Below the pieces are notes generated by a model. The model was given only the letters and a program-made list of their open reading frames with translations, did not search any database and was not told the origin of the DNA. 23,602 bases of DNA, taken from positions 1 to 23,602 of the forward strand of contig JACZYI010000006.1 of the NCBI GenBank assembly GCA_022571175.1, read 5' to 3'. This DNA comes from Pseudomonadota bacterium (GTDB lineage: Bacteria > Pseudomonadota > Alphaproteobacteria > Sphingomonadales > SMXR01). The translations under genes were made by a program, and so were the position numbers. Shown here piece after piece: positions 6,817 through 14,995 of this stretch (positions within the stretch are counted from its first letter, which is position 1; each line of letters begins with the position of its first letter).

Positions 6817-9258
6817 CTACCTTTCGCCGCCAAACGAAGTGGAAATGCGTACGCCAAACGACCTGGGTCTGCTTGCATTAAACCACACCGACGGGAGAAT
6901 TCCGTCGCCAGCGAAAATGCCGTCGTAATAGAGAGCGTTGGTGACATTCTCAACATAGGCGGTAATCGCCCAGCCATTGTTAGATTCATAGCCAAATCGC
7001 AGGGAAATATCGGCATAGGCGTCAATAACTTCTGCCGGGTCCGTCGAGGCCGAAAGGGCCGAAGTTTTTGTCTGCCCGTACAATTCAGCAGCCGCCCTTA
7101 TATAGCCGCCATTTACGGGGTATCGGAAATTAATCCTGGCGGCACCCGAAAGGTCGGGAACGTGGGAAAGGCTCGCACCCTCACAGGCGTCCGGATCTGG
7201 TCCCGGGCAAATGGGCTGGGCCCCCGACAGCTTGGTCGAGGCATGGGCCGCGGAAAACCTTAGGTCAACATATTGGCTAACCACCCATTGCATGGAGCCT
7301 TCGAAGCCATAGCCCTTCACAAAGCCGACATTATCGACCCTGGTGCCGCCACCCAAGCCAACTACGAAGAGTTGCATATCCTTATAGGTATAGTAATAGG
7401 CATTTGCGTCATAACGAATTCTTCCATCATGAGTGGTTCCCTTGATCCCTATTTCATATGACCAAGCCCTTTCCGGCGCAAAATCGTCAGGTCTGGCATC
7501 GTTATTGGTTAGACCCGTGACCCCAAAAGGAAGTTCAGGCTGACCAGCAAGTTCCTGGACGGAAAAGCTGCCAAAGCCACCAGATTTGAAGCCCCGCGTC
7601 GCACTGGCGAATAGCATTGTGTTGTCGTTGGGACGATAGCGCACAACAAATTGCGGGGTAAATGCACTCCAGCTCCGTGTGTCGATCAAGGGCTCAGCTG
7701 TTGTAAAGCCCAGTGCGAAAAAAGGCCCGAGATTACTGGCTACCGGGAAGCCCTCTATAGAGAATTCCTTGGTGTCTTTGGTGTAGCGCACACCGACCCC
7801 GATATCGAACTTATCGCTGAAGGCATAGTTCAGATTTACGTAGGCTCCCCAACCCTTGTAATGACCGATCGCCCGGTTATCTTCGATCAGTTCGCCTGTC
7901 AGGGGATCATCGTAAGGATAAACATTATAATAAGTACTTTTACAGATGTTGAGGGCATAATAAGCGAGGGAAGCACCGGTATAATAATAAGGGGCAATAT
8001 TTTCATAATACGGTGCAAAGTAGTAAGCGCACATGATTCCTTCATTGGATTTTTCTGAGAAAAATGCGTTAATATTTTCCTTGTAGAAAGAGACACCCCC
8101 ATACCACGAAAGGGGCTCATCAGTATCCGAAGCTAATCGTATTTCCTGTTGAAAATAATTGCCTTTTTGATCCTGAAGATAATCGTTAATTTGAAGGTTA
8201 GTGCCGTCAAAATCCTCTACATAAAAATAGCTGTGATCCGTATAACCGGTAATTGAGGTAAGCGTCACACCCCCCAGATCCCAGTCAAGCTGGAAACCAA
8301 TGGTGAAAATCTCACTATCATCAGCAATGTCGTTAAATCCGAGATCTTGATCAATATCGCGCCCGTTGCCGCCAACTGTAACGCCAAAAAGATCATTCAG
8401 GCGCTGAAACGTACTGCTTCCAGCAATCGCCCGGTAGGTTGTTCCGTCCTGATTGCGATCCTCATATTCAACGGTTAAAGCGGCTGAAATATTTTCATTT
8501 TCATAGAGGGCGGTCCCGCGAATGCCAAATTTTTCATGGGCGAGCCGTCTTGGGTCGGCTGGCCGGAAAACATTATCTACGTACCCGTTTTCGGTGGAAT
8601 AGTAGCCGGCGATCCGAACGCCAAAATTATCATTCGAGGATAAATTGATTGCAGCTTCGCCAACATAATGACCGCGTTGGCCAGCATCAAATTCAGCATA
8701 ACCGCCGTTCGAATTGAGGTCCGGCCGCTTGGTGAAAACGCTGATTGCGCCGCCAATGGCGTTGCGGCCAAACAGGAAGCCCTGGGGGCCACGCAATGCC
8801 TCGGCATGGTCCATATCATAAAGGCTGGTAATGGCCACGCCGTTACGGCCCATATAGAGGTTGTTCTTGAAAAATCCGATCGAAGGATCGCCGCCGACCC
8901 CGAAATCATTGGTCAGAATCCCGCGTACCGAGACAGCATCGATGAAACTGTCCTGCGAATTGCCAGTAAAGCCGGGCGTCCAGAGGATCAGGTCCTTCAT
9001 GTCATTGAGGTTCACATCGCGCGTAAAATCGCCCGAGAGCGCGGTAATCGCCAGTGGCACGTCCTGAATGGAGGTCTCACGTTTTAGCGCCGTAACCAAA
9101 ACTTCCTCAACAACCAGATTTTCCCTGGGTTGTTGGGCGGTGGCCTCGTTTTCCTCAGGTTGTTGGGCGGTGGCTACGTTCGGCATGGAAGTCATCAATG
9201 CGATTGCCGAGATTGAACACCCCGCCAGCAGCTTCGATTTCAATTTGAATTTTTTCAT
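6817..9258 (-). CDS. TonB-dependent outer-membrane receptor
   Basis: An 813-residue receptor with a Sec signal peptide (MKKFKLKSKL, a hydrophobic core, cleavage probably after ATA near residue 31). A TonB-box-like EEVLVTA follows at about 51-57, then a plug domain with VPLAITALSG, the conserved LRGPQGFLFGRNAIGGAISVFTKRP block, and a C-terminal 22-strand barrel ending GVRISTSF plus four residues. It belongs to the large CirA/FecA-like group expanded in oligotrophic alphaproteobacteria. Two features stand out: a 30-bp tandem duplication just after the signal peptide, and a Tyr-rich putative extracellular loop (residues about 410-450) bounded by Cys410 and Cys439. A promoter and an operator lie upstream, tying it to the amine regulon. 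It probably imports the island's substrate, but the ligand cannot be read from the sequence. Confidence 0.9.
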   Translation of the reverse strand: MKKFKLKSKLLAGCSISAIALMTSMPNVATAQQPEENEATAQQPRENLVVEEVLVTALKRETSIQDVPLAITALSGDFTRDVNLNDMKDLILWTPGFTGNSQDSFIDAVSVRGILTNDFGVGGDPSIGFFKNNLYMGRNGVAITSLYDMDHAEALRGPQGFLFGRNAIGGAISVFTKRPDLNSNGGYAEFDAGQRGHYVGEAAINLSSNDNFGVRIAGYYSTENGYVDNVFRPADPRRLAHEKFGIRGTALYENENISAALTVEYEDRNQDGTTYRAIAGSSTFQRLNDLFGVTVGGNGRDIDQDLGFNDIADDSEIFTIGFQLDWDLGGVTLTSITGYTDHSYFYVEDFDGTNLQINDYLQDQKGNYFQQEIRLASDTDEPLSWYGGVSFYKENINAFFSEKSNEGIMCAYYFAPYYENIAPYYYTGASLAYYALNICKSTYYNVYPYDDPLTGELIEDNRAIGHYKGWGAYVNLNYAFSDKFDIGVGVRYTKDTKEFSIEGFPVASNLGPFFALGFTTAEPLIDTRSWSAFTPQFVVRYRPNDNTMLFASATRGFKSGGFGSFSVQELAGQPELPFGVTGLTNNDARPDDFAPERAWSYEIGIKGTTHDGRIRYDANAYYYTYKDMQLFVVGLGGGTRVDNVGFVKGYGFEGSMQWVVSQYVDLRFSAAHASTKLSGAQPICPGPDPDACEGASLSHVPDLSGAARINFRYPVNGGYIRAAAELYGQTKTSALSASTDPAEVIDAYADISLRFGYESNNGWAITAYVENVTNALYYDGIFAGDGILPSVWFNASRPRSFGVRISTSFGGER
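7909..8031 (-). other. Tyr-rich, Cys-flanked loop segment in the TonB receptor
   Basis: Residues 410-450 hold 13 tyrosines (412, 413, 417, 418, 424-426, 433, 434, 443, 444, 447, 449) and cysteines at 410 and 439. Segments of this length and polarity in such receptors are usually extracellular loops. Two cysteines could close the loop with a disulfide. Aromatic clusters often bind cationic amines or sugars, so a ligand-recognition role is plausible but inferred. Confidence 0.5.
9121..9180 (-). repeat. 30-bp tandem duplication near the 5' end of the TonB receptor gene
   Basis: Two adjacent 30-base units, 9121-9150 and 9151-9180, share the core GGTTGTTGGGCGGTGGC and differ at a few bases. They encode NVATAQQPEE followed by NEATAQQPRE, so the duplication is in frame and lengthens the linker between the signal peptide and the TonB box by ten residues. 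Confidence 0.85.
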
Positions 9259-9321
9259 GATTATATTTCTCCCCCTCAGATTGAAACACCATTGGCAGAA
9301 ATCGCTTTATCTATTGACATC

Positions 9322-9350
9322 AAAATAGCCGAAAACCCAAATTTTTTCAA
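9322..9350 (-). promoter_or_regulatory. Putative sigma70-type promoter of the TonB receptor gene
   Basis: Read on the minus strand, TTGAAA (9345-9350) and TATTTT (9322-9327) are separated by 17 bp. The start site would fall near 9315, giving a leader of about 57 bases before the ATG at 9258. The operator at 9357-9370 is immediately upstream of the -35, centred near -48. Confidence 0.45.
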
Positions 9351-9356
9351 GGCATA

Positions 9357-9370
9357 ATTGTGATCACAAA
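9357..9370. promoter_or_regulatory. Palindromic operator site 2 (TonB receptor)
   Basis: ATTGTGATCACAAA matches the consensus at 13 of 14 positions. It lies just upstream of the predicted -35 of the receptor gene rather than across the start site. That position is more typical of activation, or of repression by upstream binding, than of simple occlusion. Confidence 0.7.
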
Positions 9371-9404
9371 AAAAATAAAGGAAAAGCCCCAAGCGCGCCG
9401 ACGA

Positions 9405-11009
9405 TCAAGCCACAACATCCGCTTCGTGTAGAATTTCCAGCACCGGTCTGAGTTGACTTTCATATTTGCGCCAGCGATCTACCGATCTGGTGTGGACCTT
9501 CTCACGAACCTGAACCGCACTTGCGGTGGTCACCGCCTGGTCCTGGCGGTGAAAATCAAGACAAGCATCTTCCCATGGCAAATCAAGATAGCCGACCAGG
9601 CGCCGTGCGTTTGATTCCAAATCACTAACAACCTCTTCGTACTTGACGTCAAGAAAATGCCCGGGGAAAAGGGAGCGCCAATAGGCCATCAGGCGATGAT
9701 AGCGAACGTGATGCCGCGCCATTTCCTCCAAAGTGTAGGAATGAAAATAAGCTTCGGCAAAAAGCTGCTTAAAACTTGAAAAGCAACTATCCATAGGATC
9801 GCGGACCAGATGTATAATTTTTGCATTGGGAAGCGCCTTCACGATCATGGGGATAAAAAGGTAATTAATCGGCATCTTATCGACGAATCTGGGCAATTTC
9901 CCTTGCATGCTGGCGGAGGACTTCATGTATGTTTCGCCAATTTTAGCCGGATCGGCGGCGGCGGAGGCCCGCACCAGTTCGGATGAAAGCTGCTTAGGTG
10001 TCTCGATCCGGACATTGCGTCGAAGGGCAAGCCTGAGTTGCTGCAATTCGCCAGCCGAATGAACCATTGAGTGACTTGTGATGATACGCTCGACCAGAGT
10101 CGTTCCGGTCCGGGGTTGGCCAACAATGAAAATCGGGGCTTTTGTTTCAAACCCTGAAGTCTCCCGGGCTACCCAATCGGAAGTGAAGGTCTCCTTTAGC
10201 GCCTCGAACATCTCTTTTTCTGCGGCTTCGTCAAATTCGATTGTTTGTTTCTTTGCTTTTGCGCCCCTTTCGAAGCATCTGAACGCTTCGGCCCATTCCC
10301 CCAAATCCTCATATTCCTTGCCCGCAGCGTAAGCGACGAACGAAAGCGCCTTTGGGTCTGAACTGAACCTTCCCATAAGGGTTTCAAGGGTTTCGAGATG
10401 GCTGTGATCCGTGGCCCGGCGCAAGGCGGACTTGCGCCAGTGGGCCTGAGGCTCAAACGGCCTGACCTTTAATGCCCGATCCAGGGCCGCCTCGGCTTTT
10501 TCTGTTTCTCCCAGGAAAATCAGGCTGCTTGCCAAATTGAGATTAAAGGCCGGTGATTTGGGAGCCTTTTTCACCGCCCGGCTGTACCATCTCTTGGCCT
10601 GGTGTTGATCGCCAAGCACCGACCAGGTGGTTCCGATCAGATCCTCTACCATGGGATCCTTCGTGCCGGCTTTTATGGCGCTCTCGACTGCATTTTCGGC
10701 GCGCTTGGGCTGCCCGATTTTCATAAAATTTCGGGCCAATTGCGCCCACCCGGCAGAATGTTTGGGGTCAAGGGTTGTCACCGAACCAAATGCCTGGATG
10801 GCAACCTTTAGTTCCTTGGTCTCGGTTGCGATAAGTCCCACCAGAAAATGGCCTTCGATATTTTTCGGGGCTGCGGAAAGAACCTGTCTGCAACAATCCC
10901 CGGCTTCATCAAAACGCCGCGCGTTTAATGCATCGAACCCACGTTTCAAAAGCATATGAATATCATTCGTGGTCCTTATTTGGGGGTGTCCGCGCGGTGA
11001 TTTGTTCAT
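9405..11009 (-). CDS. TPR-repeat sulfotransferase
   Basis: A 534-residue two-part protein. Residues of about 15-250 form a series of tetratricopeptide helices (FDALNARRFDEAGDCCRQVL, AERAL-type pairs such as EKAEAALDRALKVRP). The C-terminal half is a sulfotransferase domain with the PAPS 5'-phosphosulfate loop IFIVGQPRTGTTLVERI (QPRTGTT at about 298-304) and a 3'-phosphate motif in the IHLVRDPMDSCFSSFKQLF segment. It should transfer sulfate from PAPS to an unknown acceptor. The ATG at 11007-11009 is preferred over ATG 11045: it has GGAAGG four bases upstream, and the best promoter (TTGACA/GACAAT) overlaps the upstream ATG. The gene sits directly behind the TonB receptor promoter region in the same orientation. 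Fusions of this type are common in alphaproteobacteria; their acceptors remain largely undefined. Confidence 0.85.
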   Translation of the reverse strand: MNKSPRGHPQIRTTNDIHMLLKRGFDALNARRFDEAGDCCRQVLSAAPKNIEGHFLVGLIATETKELKVAIQAFGSVTTLDPKHSAGWAQLARNFMKIGQPKRAENAVESAIKAGTKDPMVEDLIGTTWSVLGDQHQAKRWYSRAVKKAPKSPAFNLNLASSLIFLGETEKAEAALDRALKVRPFEPQAHWRKSALRRATDHSHLETLETLMGRFSSDPKALSFVAYAAGKEYEDLGEWAEAFRCFERGAKAKKQTIEFDEAAEKEMFEALKETFTSDWVARETSGFETKAPIFIVGQPRTGTTLVERIITSHSMVHSAGELQQLRLALRRNVRIETPKQLSSELVRASAAADPAKIGETYMKSSASMQGKLPRFVDKMPINYLFIPMIVKALPNAKIIHLVRDPMDSCFSSFKQLFAEAYFHSYTLEEMARHHVRYHRLMAYWRSLFPGHFLDVKYEEVVSDLESNARRLVGYLDLPWEDACLDFHRQDQAVTTASAVQVREKVHTRSVDRWRKYESQLRPVLEILHEADVVA

Positions 11010-11043
11010 ATGGCCTTCCAGAGTTTTTCTCGTACGGTGGTCC

Positions 11044-11072
11044 ATTGTCTAGTCATAATTTCTGATTGTCAA
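11044..11072 (-). promoter_or_regulatory. Putative sigma70-type promoter of the TPR-sulfotransferase gene
   Basis: On the minus strand a perfect TTGACA (11067-11072) is followed after 17 bp by GACAAT (11044-11049). The start site would be near 11037, which favours translation from the ATG at 11009 over the one at 11045. Confidence 0.45.
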
Positions 11073-11166
11073 TACAACCGCCGCCAGTTCCGCCATATCT
11101 CGGTATTCGTGTATTCGCATAATTTTCGTGACAGTCGTTTCTTCCCTGAGTTTGGCCAAACCGACT

Positions 11167-11210
11167 AAAAAGAACGGCTAATTTGTGATCAAATAATGCA
11201 GTTAGCCGCT
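11167..11210 (-). terminator. Predicted rho-independent terminator of the puuB-membrane protein-puuC operon
   Basis: On the minus strand AGCGGCTAA (11202-11210) pairs with TTAGCCGTT (11173-11181), a nine-pair stem with one G-U, followed by C and five T. The 20-base loop can form a second small stem, TTTG/CAAA. It lies about 70 bases beyond the puuC stop. Unusually, the loop contains a degenerate copy of the operator palindrome. Confidence 0.6.
11182..11195. promoter_or_regulatory. Degenerate operator-like palindrome (site 3) in the terminator loop
   Basis: TTTGTGATCAAATA matches the consensus at 12 of 14 positions, with one half intact. It is about 150 bp upstream of the predicted sulfotransferase start site and lies entirely inside the loop of the predicted terminator. 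It may be an operator for the sulfotransferase gene or a chance resemblance. Confidence 0.4.
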
Positions 11211-11278
11211 GCCGGATATTGGAGCAGTTCGAGGAGCAAGCATTGACCGCGGAGTAGCATCGACCCTGATCGCCCGGA

Positions 11279-12778
11279 TCAGCTGCCCAGATTTATCCAA
11301 GTTGCCTTCATCTCGGTATATTTTTCGAGCGCGTGTAGCGATTTGTCACGCCCGGTTCCTGACTGTTTAAAACCACCGAAGGGCGCTGTCATGTCGCCGC
11401 CGTCATAATAATTAACCCAGACACTGCCGGCCCTGATTTTACGGGCGACCCGGTGAGCCCTGCTCAAATCACTCGTCCAGACGGCTGCGGCGAGGCCGTA
11501 AGGAGTGTCATTGGCAATACGGACGGCTTCATCTTCATCGGAAAAGCTAATGCAGGAAAGCACCGGGCCGAAAATTTCTTCACGGGCAATCTTCATATTG
11601 TTCGTTACCTGATCAAAGACTGTTGGTTCAATGTAATAGCCATTTTCCTCGACTTTGGCGCGATGACCCCCGCAGCGCAATGTCGCGCCTTCCTTGGTAC
11701 CTCTTTTCACATAACCCATAACGCGTTCGGTCTGAATGTCGTCAACCATTGCCCCCATCGCCGCATCCGGTTCAAGCGGGTGCATGGGCTGCATTGTGCC
11801 GGCGGCTTTGACGACTTCATCAACAAAATCATCTTTGATTGATTTGTGGACCAATAATCGTGAGGCGGCGGTACAAACTTCACCCTGATTGAAGAAAATG
11901 GCTGAAGCCGCTGCGTTCGCCGCTGTTTCAAGATCTGGCGCATCAGCAAAGACAATGTTAGGGCTCTTGCCACCACATTCAACGAAAGTACGCTTCATAT
12001 TGCTGAGTGCGGCGATGCTTAATAAATGTTTGCCAACCGGGGTTGAACCGGTAAATACCAGCCCATCGACATCCATATGGGTTGCAATCGGCTCGCCTGC
12101 TTCTTTGCCAAACCCGGGCAAGACGTTGAACACGCCTGGGGGAAGGCCAGCTTCCAACGCCAACTCTGCCAGCCGAATAGCCGTAAGCGGCGATTTCTCT
12201 GAAGGCTTAAGAACAACAGAATTGCCTGTAGCAAGCGCAGGAGCTAGCTTCCACGCTGCCATCAACATCGGGAAGTTCCAGGGCACAATGGCGCCGATAA
12301 CCCCCAGCGGCTCTCGGGTTATTAGGCCCAGTTCAGTCTGTCCGGTTGGCGCAATCTCGCCATAGACCTTGTCGATGGCTTCAGCGTTCCAGTCAAAGCA
12401 GCGCACAGTCGCGGCCACATCAACAGCCAGGCTGTCGCCAATCGGTTTGCCCATATCCAGGGTTTCAAGCAGCGCCAACTCTTCCCCATGATCGGCAATT
12501 ATCATTGCAAAGCGCTGCAGAACCTTCTTACGGCCGACTGGCGGCATGTTGGCCCAAACGCCGCTTTCGAAGGCTTTGCGAGCCGCCGCAACTGCACGCT
12601 CTACATCCTCGGCGCCACACCTGGCAACCGACGCCAGTTTTTTACCGTCAATAGGGCTAATGCAGTCAAATGTTTCGCCTGACGCAGAATCCACAGGCCG
12701 ACCGTCGATGATTGCCTGATGCGAAATTTTCAGATTCGGGATCATGTGCTCCCATTCGGATCTTGATTTTTGTTTCAT
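11279..12778 (-). CDS. puuC: Gamma-glutamyl-gamma-aminobutyraldehyde dehydrogenase (PuuC-type aldehyde dehydrogenase)
   Basis: A 499-residue NAD(P)-dependent aldehyde dehydrogenase. Visible active-site parts are PWNFP (Asn168), VVLKPSEKSP (Lys191), FTGSTPVGK at about 242-250, ECGGKSPNIVF (Glu267) and FFNQGEVCTAASR with nucleophile Cys302. The C-terminal GSVWVNYYDGGDMTAPFGG and the TGRDKSLHALEKYTEMK block closely resemble E. coli PuuC, as does the overall length (about 495). In the Puu pathway the enzyme oxidises gamma-glutamyl-gamma-aminobutyraldehyde; such enzymes also accept 3-aminopropanal and 4-aminobutanal, which fits SpdH products. It is the last gene of an operon with a PuuB-like oxidase, and a terminator follows. 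ATG 12778 gives a PuuC-like N-terminus; ATG at codon 12, with GGGAG upstream, is an alternative. Confidence 0.87.
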   Translation of the reverse strand: MKQKSRSEWEHMIPNLKISHQAIIDGRPVDSASGETFDCISPIDGKKLASVARCGAEDVERAVAAARKAFESGVWANMPPVGRKKVLQRFAMIIADHGEELALLETLDMGKPIGDSLAVDVAATVRCFDWNAEAIDKVYGEIAPTGQTELGLITREPLGVIGAIVPWNFPMLMAAWKLAPALATGNSVVLKPSEKSPLTAIRLAELALEAGLPPGVFNVLPGFGKEAGEPIATHMDVDGLVFTGSTPVGKHLLSIAALSNMKRTFVECGGKSPNIVFADAPDLETAANAAASAIFFNQGEVCTAASRLLVHKSIKDDFVDEVVKAAGTMQPMHPLEPDAAMGAMVDDIQTERVMGYVKRGTKEGATLRCGGHRAKVEENGYYIEPTVFDQVTNNMKIAREEIFGPVLSCISFSDEDEAVRIANDTPYGLAAAVWTSDLSRAHRVARKIRAGSVWVNYYDGGDMTAPFGGFKQSGTGRDKSLHALEKYTEMKATWINLGS

Positions 12779-12811
12779 AAGCTTTTTCCACGTGTTGAGA
12801 GTCAGGCCCGG

Positions 12812-13657
12812 TCAGGAAAGGGCCGCCTCTTGTTCGGTTTCCTGCTGCCATTGAAAGAGGTTCATTTCTATAAAAAAGAACGCGAAAAGCCACACAATCG
12901 CATCCACAAAATCCAATAGCACGCCGGTAATTCCCCAGGCAACTGCACAGGCGAACAGGATGGTATAGAAAATACCCTTCAGGATATTACTGACCCGCAG
13001 CAGGCGGCCTTTGAGACCACCCTTTAGCTGGTACCAAACATCGATTTCCAGTATCGCGACAATACCCAGCCAGGTTGAGGCGTTGAAAATATCTATCCAG
13101 GCAACGTTTCTAGCATAAATAAGGTCATCCAGCGGGGCAATAATGTTGTGGCCATTTAGCTGATAAAGCTCTTCCCCGGCAAGTATTTGGCAATTCTCTG
13201 CCGTTAGGGGTAAATAATCCTCAACGGCAAGAAGAATTGAAAAATTCTGGTTAACCAAATCACAGGCATTTGCAATGGCAAGCGGCGCCATATCCGACTG
13301 AAAACCCGTTTTTACAATGTACCCGTAAAGCGCATACACAATTATGAGATAACACATCGTCCGCAGGCTAATCATGCCCCATTTCACAAGCGGTCGCTTC
13401 AGGATATTATCTTCAATGACATAGGTCTCAAGCTCCAGCAGAATAACCAATAAAATCCAGAAGCTGGTATCGATCGTGGCCGAGTACACTTTTATAATCT
13501 CGGATAGGGTCAAGCTGCTTGAAAATGTTACATCCGAGGCCAGTGATTCATCGAGGAAAAACATATAGCCGTCCCAAGCCAAAAGCCCATAGACCAAATA
13601 TTTGATGGCAGTAAACAGCCGTTCACGAACAACCGGACTTTGTGGAATAATGCTCAT
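12812..13657 (-). CDS. Unrecognised polytopic membrane protein within the puuB-puuC operon
   Basis: A 281-residue protein I do not recognise. It shows about five or six hydrophobic segments: near residues 18-35, 65-75, 95-115, 190-205, and two close together at about 230-265. A soluble stretch of roughly 115-185 contains two cysteines (ANACDLVNQN, TAENCQIL) that could form a disulfide if periplasmic. The C-terminal tail is acidic and Gln-rich (FQWQQETEQEAAL). Translation starts at the ATG of MSIIPQSP, with GGAGG nine bases upstream. It begins 20 bases after the puuB stop and ends 33 bases before the puuC start, so it is almost certainly cotranscribed with both. Transport, sensing or anchoring of the oxidase are all possible; nothing in the sequence selects among them. 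Confidence 0.8.
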   Translation of the reverse strand: MSIIPQSPVVRERLFTAIKYLVYGLLAWDGYMFFLDESLASDVTFSSSLTLSEIIKVYSATIDTSFWILLVILLELETYVIEDNILKRPLVKWGMISLRTMCYLIIVYALYGYIVKTGFQSDMAPLAIANACDLVNQNFSILLAVEDYLPLTAENCQILAGEELYQLNGHNIIAPLDDLIYARNVAWIDIFNASTWLGIVAILEIDVWYQLKGGLKGRLLRVSNILKGIFYTILFACAVAWGITGVLLDFVDAIVWLFAFFFIEMNLFQWQQETEQEAALS

Positions 13658-13677
13658 TCAGTTGTGCCTCCGAACCG

Positions 13678-14955
13678 TCACAGAAGGTCCTTCATCCGGT
13701 AATATAGCATGCCGAGGGCAACCATATTGTTGCCGACCCAGCGCGGGGCCGGGATTTTCCAGTGTTTTGCCTTGGCATAAACATCAAAATCTTCCATCTG
13801 ACCACAAATTGCTTCGGTCAGAATTTCACCGACAATATGGGCTTGATTCATGCCGTGCCCGGAATACCCCTGGGCATAATAGACATTGTCGCCAATCCGC
13901 CCCACTTGAGGAATTCGATTGATGACAATGCCGATTTTCCCGCCCCACTGGAAGTCAATTCTTGCGTCTTTCAACTGCGGAAAAACCTTCAGCATGCGTG
14001 GGCGAATCGTCGCTTTAATGTCCTTGGGCTCCCGCCCTGAATAGTTACACCGCCCACCGAACAGCATTCTCTTGTCGCTGGACAAGCGATAATAATCAAG
14101 CATTTCGTTGACATCGCAGGCAGCCAGATCACGGGGCATTACTTCGTCGGCCAAGTCATCACTTAATGGTTCTGTGGCGATAATATAAGTTCCCGCCGGA
14201 AACAAAATACCACCGACTTTCTTTTGCTCCAGCAAGTGATAGGCATTCCCCGCCAGAATAACCTTCTTTGCCCGTACAGTTCCATGTTTGGTGTGAACCA
14301 CGGGCTCTTTGCCATGGGTAATGCTGAGAACCGGGCTCTGTTCGTAAATTTTTGTACCCAGCCCGGCCGCAGCGCGCGCTTCGCCCAGACAAAGATTCAG
14401 TGGATGCAGATGCGCGTCACGATCATTAAATAAACCACCTTTATAAACCGAGGTCCCGACATACTCGCTTATTTCATCGGCACCGACCAAACGAAAGTGA
14501 TCCGCCATATCCATTGAACTGGATTTTTCAAATTCAGCCTCCAGATCTCGCATCTGGCGGTCCTTGAATGCGCAGTCGATATATCCATATTTAAGATCAC
14601 ATTCGATGTCGTATTTCCTGATATTCTCCTCAACGATTTCATTTCCGCGCCAGCGGAGCCGGTTGATAAATGCCTCAATATCCGGTCCATATTTTTTTCT
14701 GAGGGCCTTCTGGCCGCTAAGCCCGCGGATCAGTTGCCCCCCGTTCCTGCCGGAGGCGCCCCAACCAATTGTATGCGACTCTATGAGAGTAACCGCGTAA
14801 TCCCTTTCAGCCAACTTGAGCGCCGCCGAAAGGCCTGTGAAACCACCACCAATGACACAAATATCTGCGACCTCGTCCCCCTGAAGGCGGGGATATTCAG
14901 TCGTATTATTGACCGTGGCGGCGTAATAGGATTGGCGTTCCGGCGCTTTGTTCAT
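13678..14955 (-). CDS. puuB: Gamma-glutamylputrescine oxidase (PuuB-type FAD oxidoreductase)
   Basis: A 425-residue D-amino-acid-oxidase-fold flavoprotein, matching the length of E. coli PuuB (426). The N-terminus QSYYAATVNNT parallels the SYYAA start of PuuB. The FAD-binding motif DICVIGGGFTGLSAALKLAE is at about 31-50, followed by GWGASGRNGGQL (about 64-75). The LHPLNLCLGEA segment, the DYYRLSSDKRMLFGG segment and the C-terminal YYAQGYSGHGMNQAHI block are all shared with the PuuB group. The reaction oxidises gamma-glutamylputrescine to the gamma-glutamyl aminoaldehyde with O2. It heads an operon with the membrane protein and puuC. The predicted start site falls inside the palindromic operator at 14982-14995, which fits repression in the absence of substrate. 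Related amine or glycine oxidases are the main alternative. Confidence 0.87.
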   Translation of the reverse strand: MNKAPERQSYYAATVNNTTEYPRLQGDEVADICVIGGGFTGLSAALKLAERDYAVTLIESHTIGWGASGRNGGQLIRGLSGQKALRKKYGPDIEAFINRLRWRGNEIVEENIRKYDIECDLKYGYIDCAFKDRQMRDLEAEFEKSSSMDMADHFRLVGADEISEYVGTSVYKGGLFNDRDAHLHPLNLCLGEARAAAGLGTKIYEQSPVLSITHGKEPVVHTKHGTVRAKKVILAGNAYHLLEQKKVGGILFPAGTYIIATEPLSDDLADEVMPRDLAACDVNEMLDYYRLSSDKRMLFGGRCNYSGREPKDIKATIRPRMLKVFPQLKDARIDFQWGGKIGIVINRIPQVGRIGDNVYYAQGYSGHGMNQAHIVGEILTEAICGQMEDFDVYAKAKHWKIPAPRWVGNNMVALGMLYYRMKDLL

Positions 14956-14981
14956 TTCATCTGTCCATGCATCATATCGTA

Positions 14982-14995
14982 TTTGTGATCACATA
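14982..14995. promoter_or_regulatory. Palindromic operator site 4 (puuB operon)
   Basis: TTTGTGATCACATA (13 of 14) covers the predicted puuB transcription start and abuts the -10 box. The 17-base run starting here is identical to that at site 1. The operator is 27 bp upstream of the puuB start codon. Confidence 0.72.

Noticed and set aside
9370..9404. Terminator after the sulfotransferase gene
   Set aside because: There is a T-rich tract on the minus strand, but no convincing stem precedes it.
11010..11045. Start of the sulfotransferase at the ATG at 11045
   Set aside because: It has no Shine-Dalgarno and overlaps the -10 of the best promoter; the ATG at 11009 has a purine-rich site upstream.
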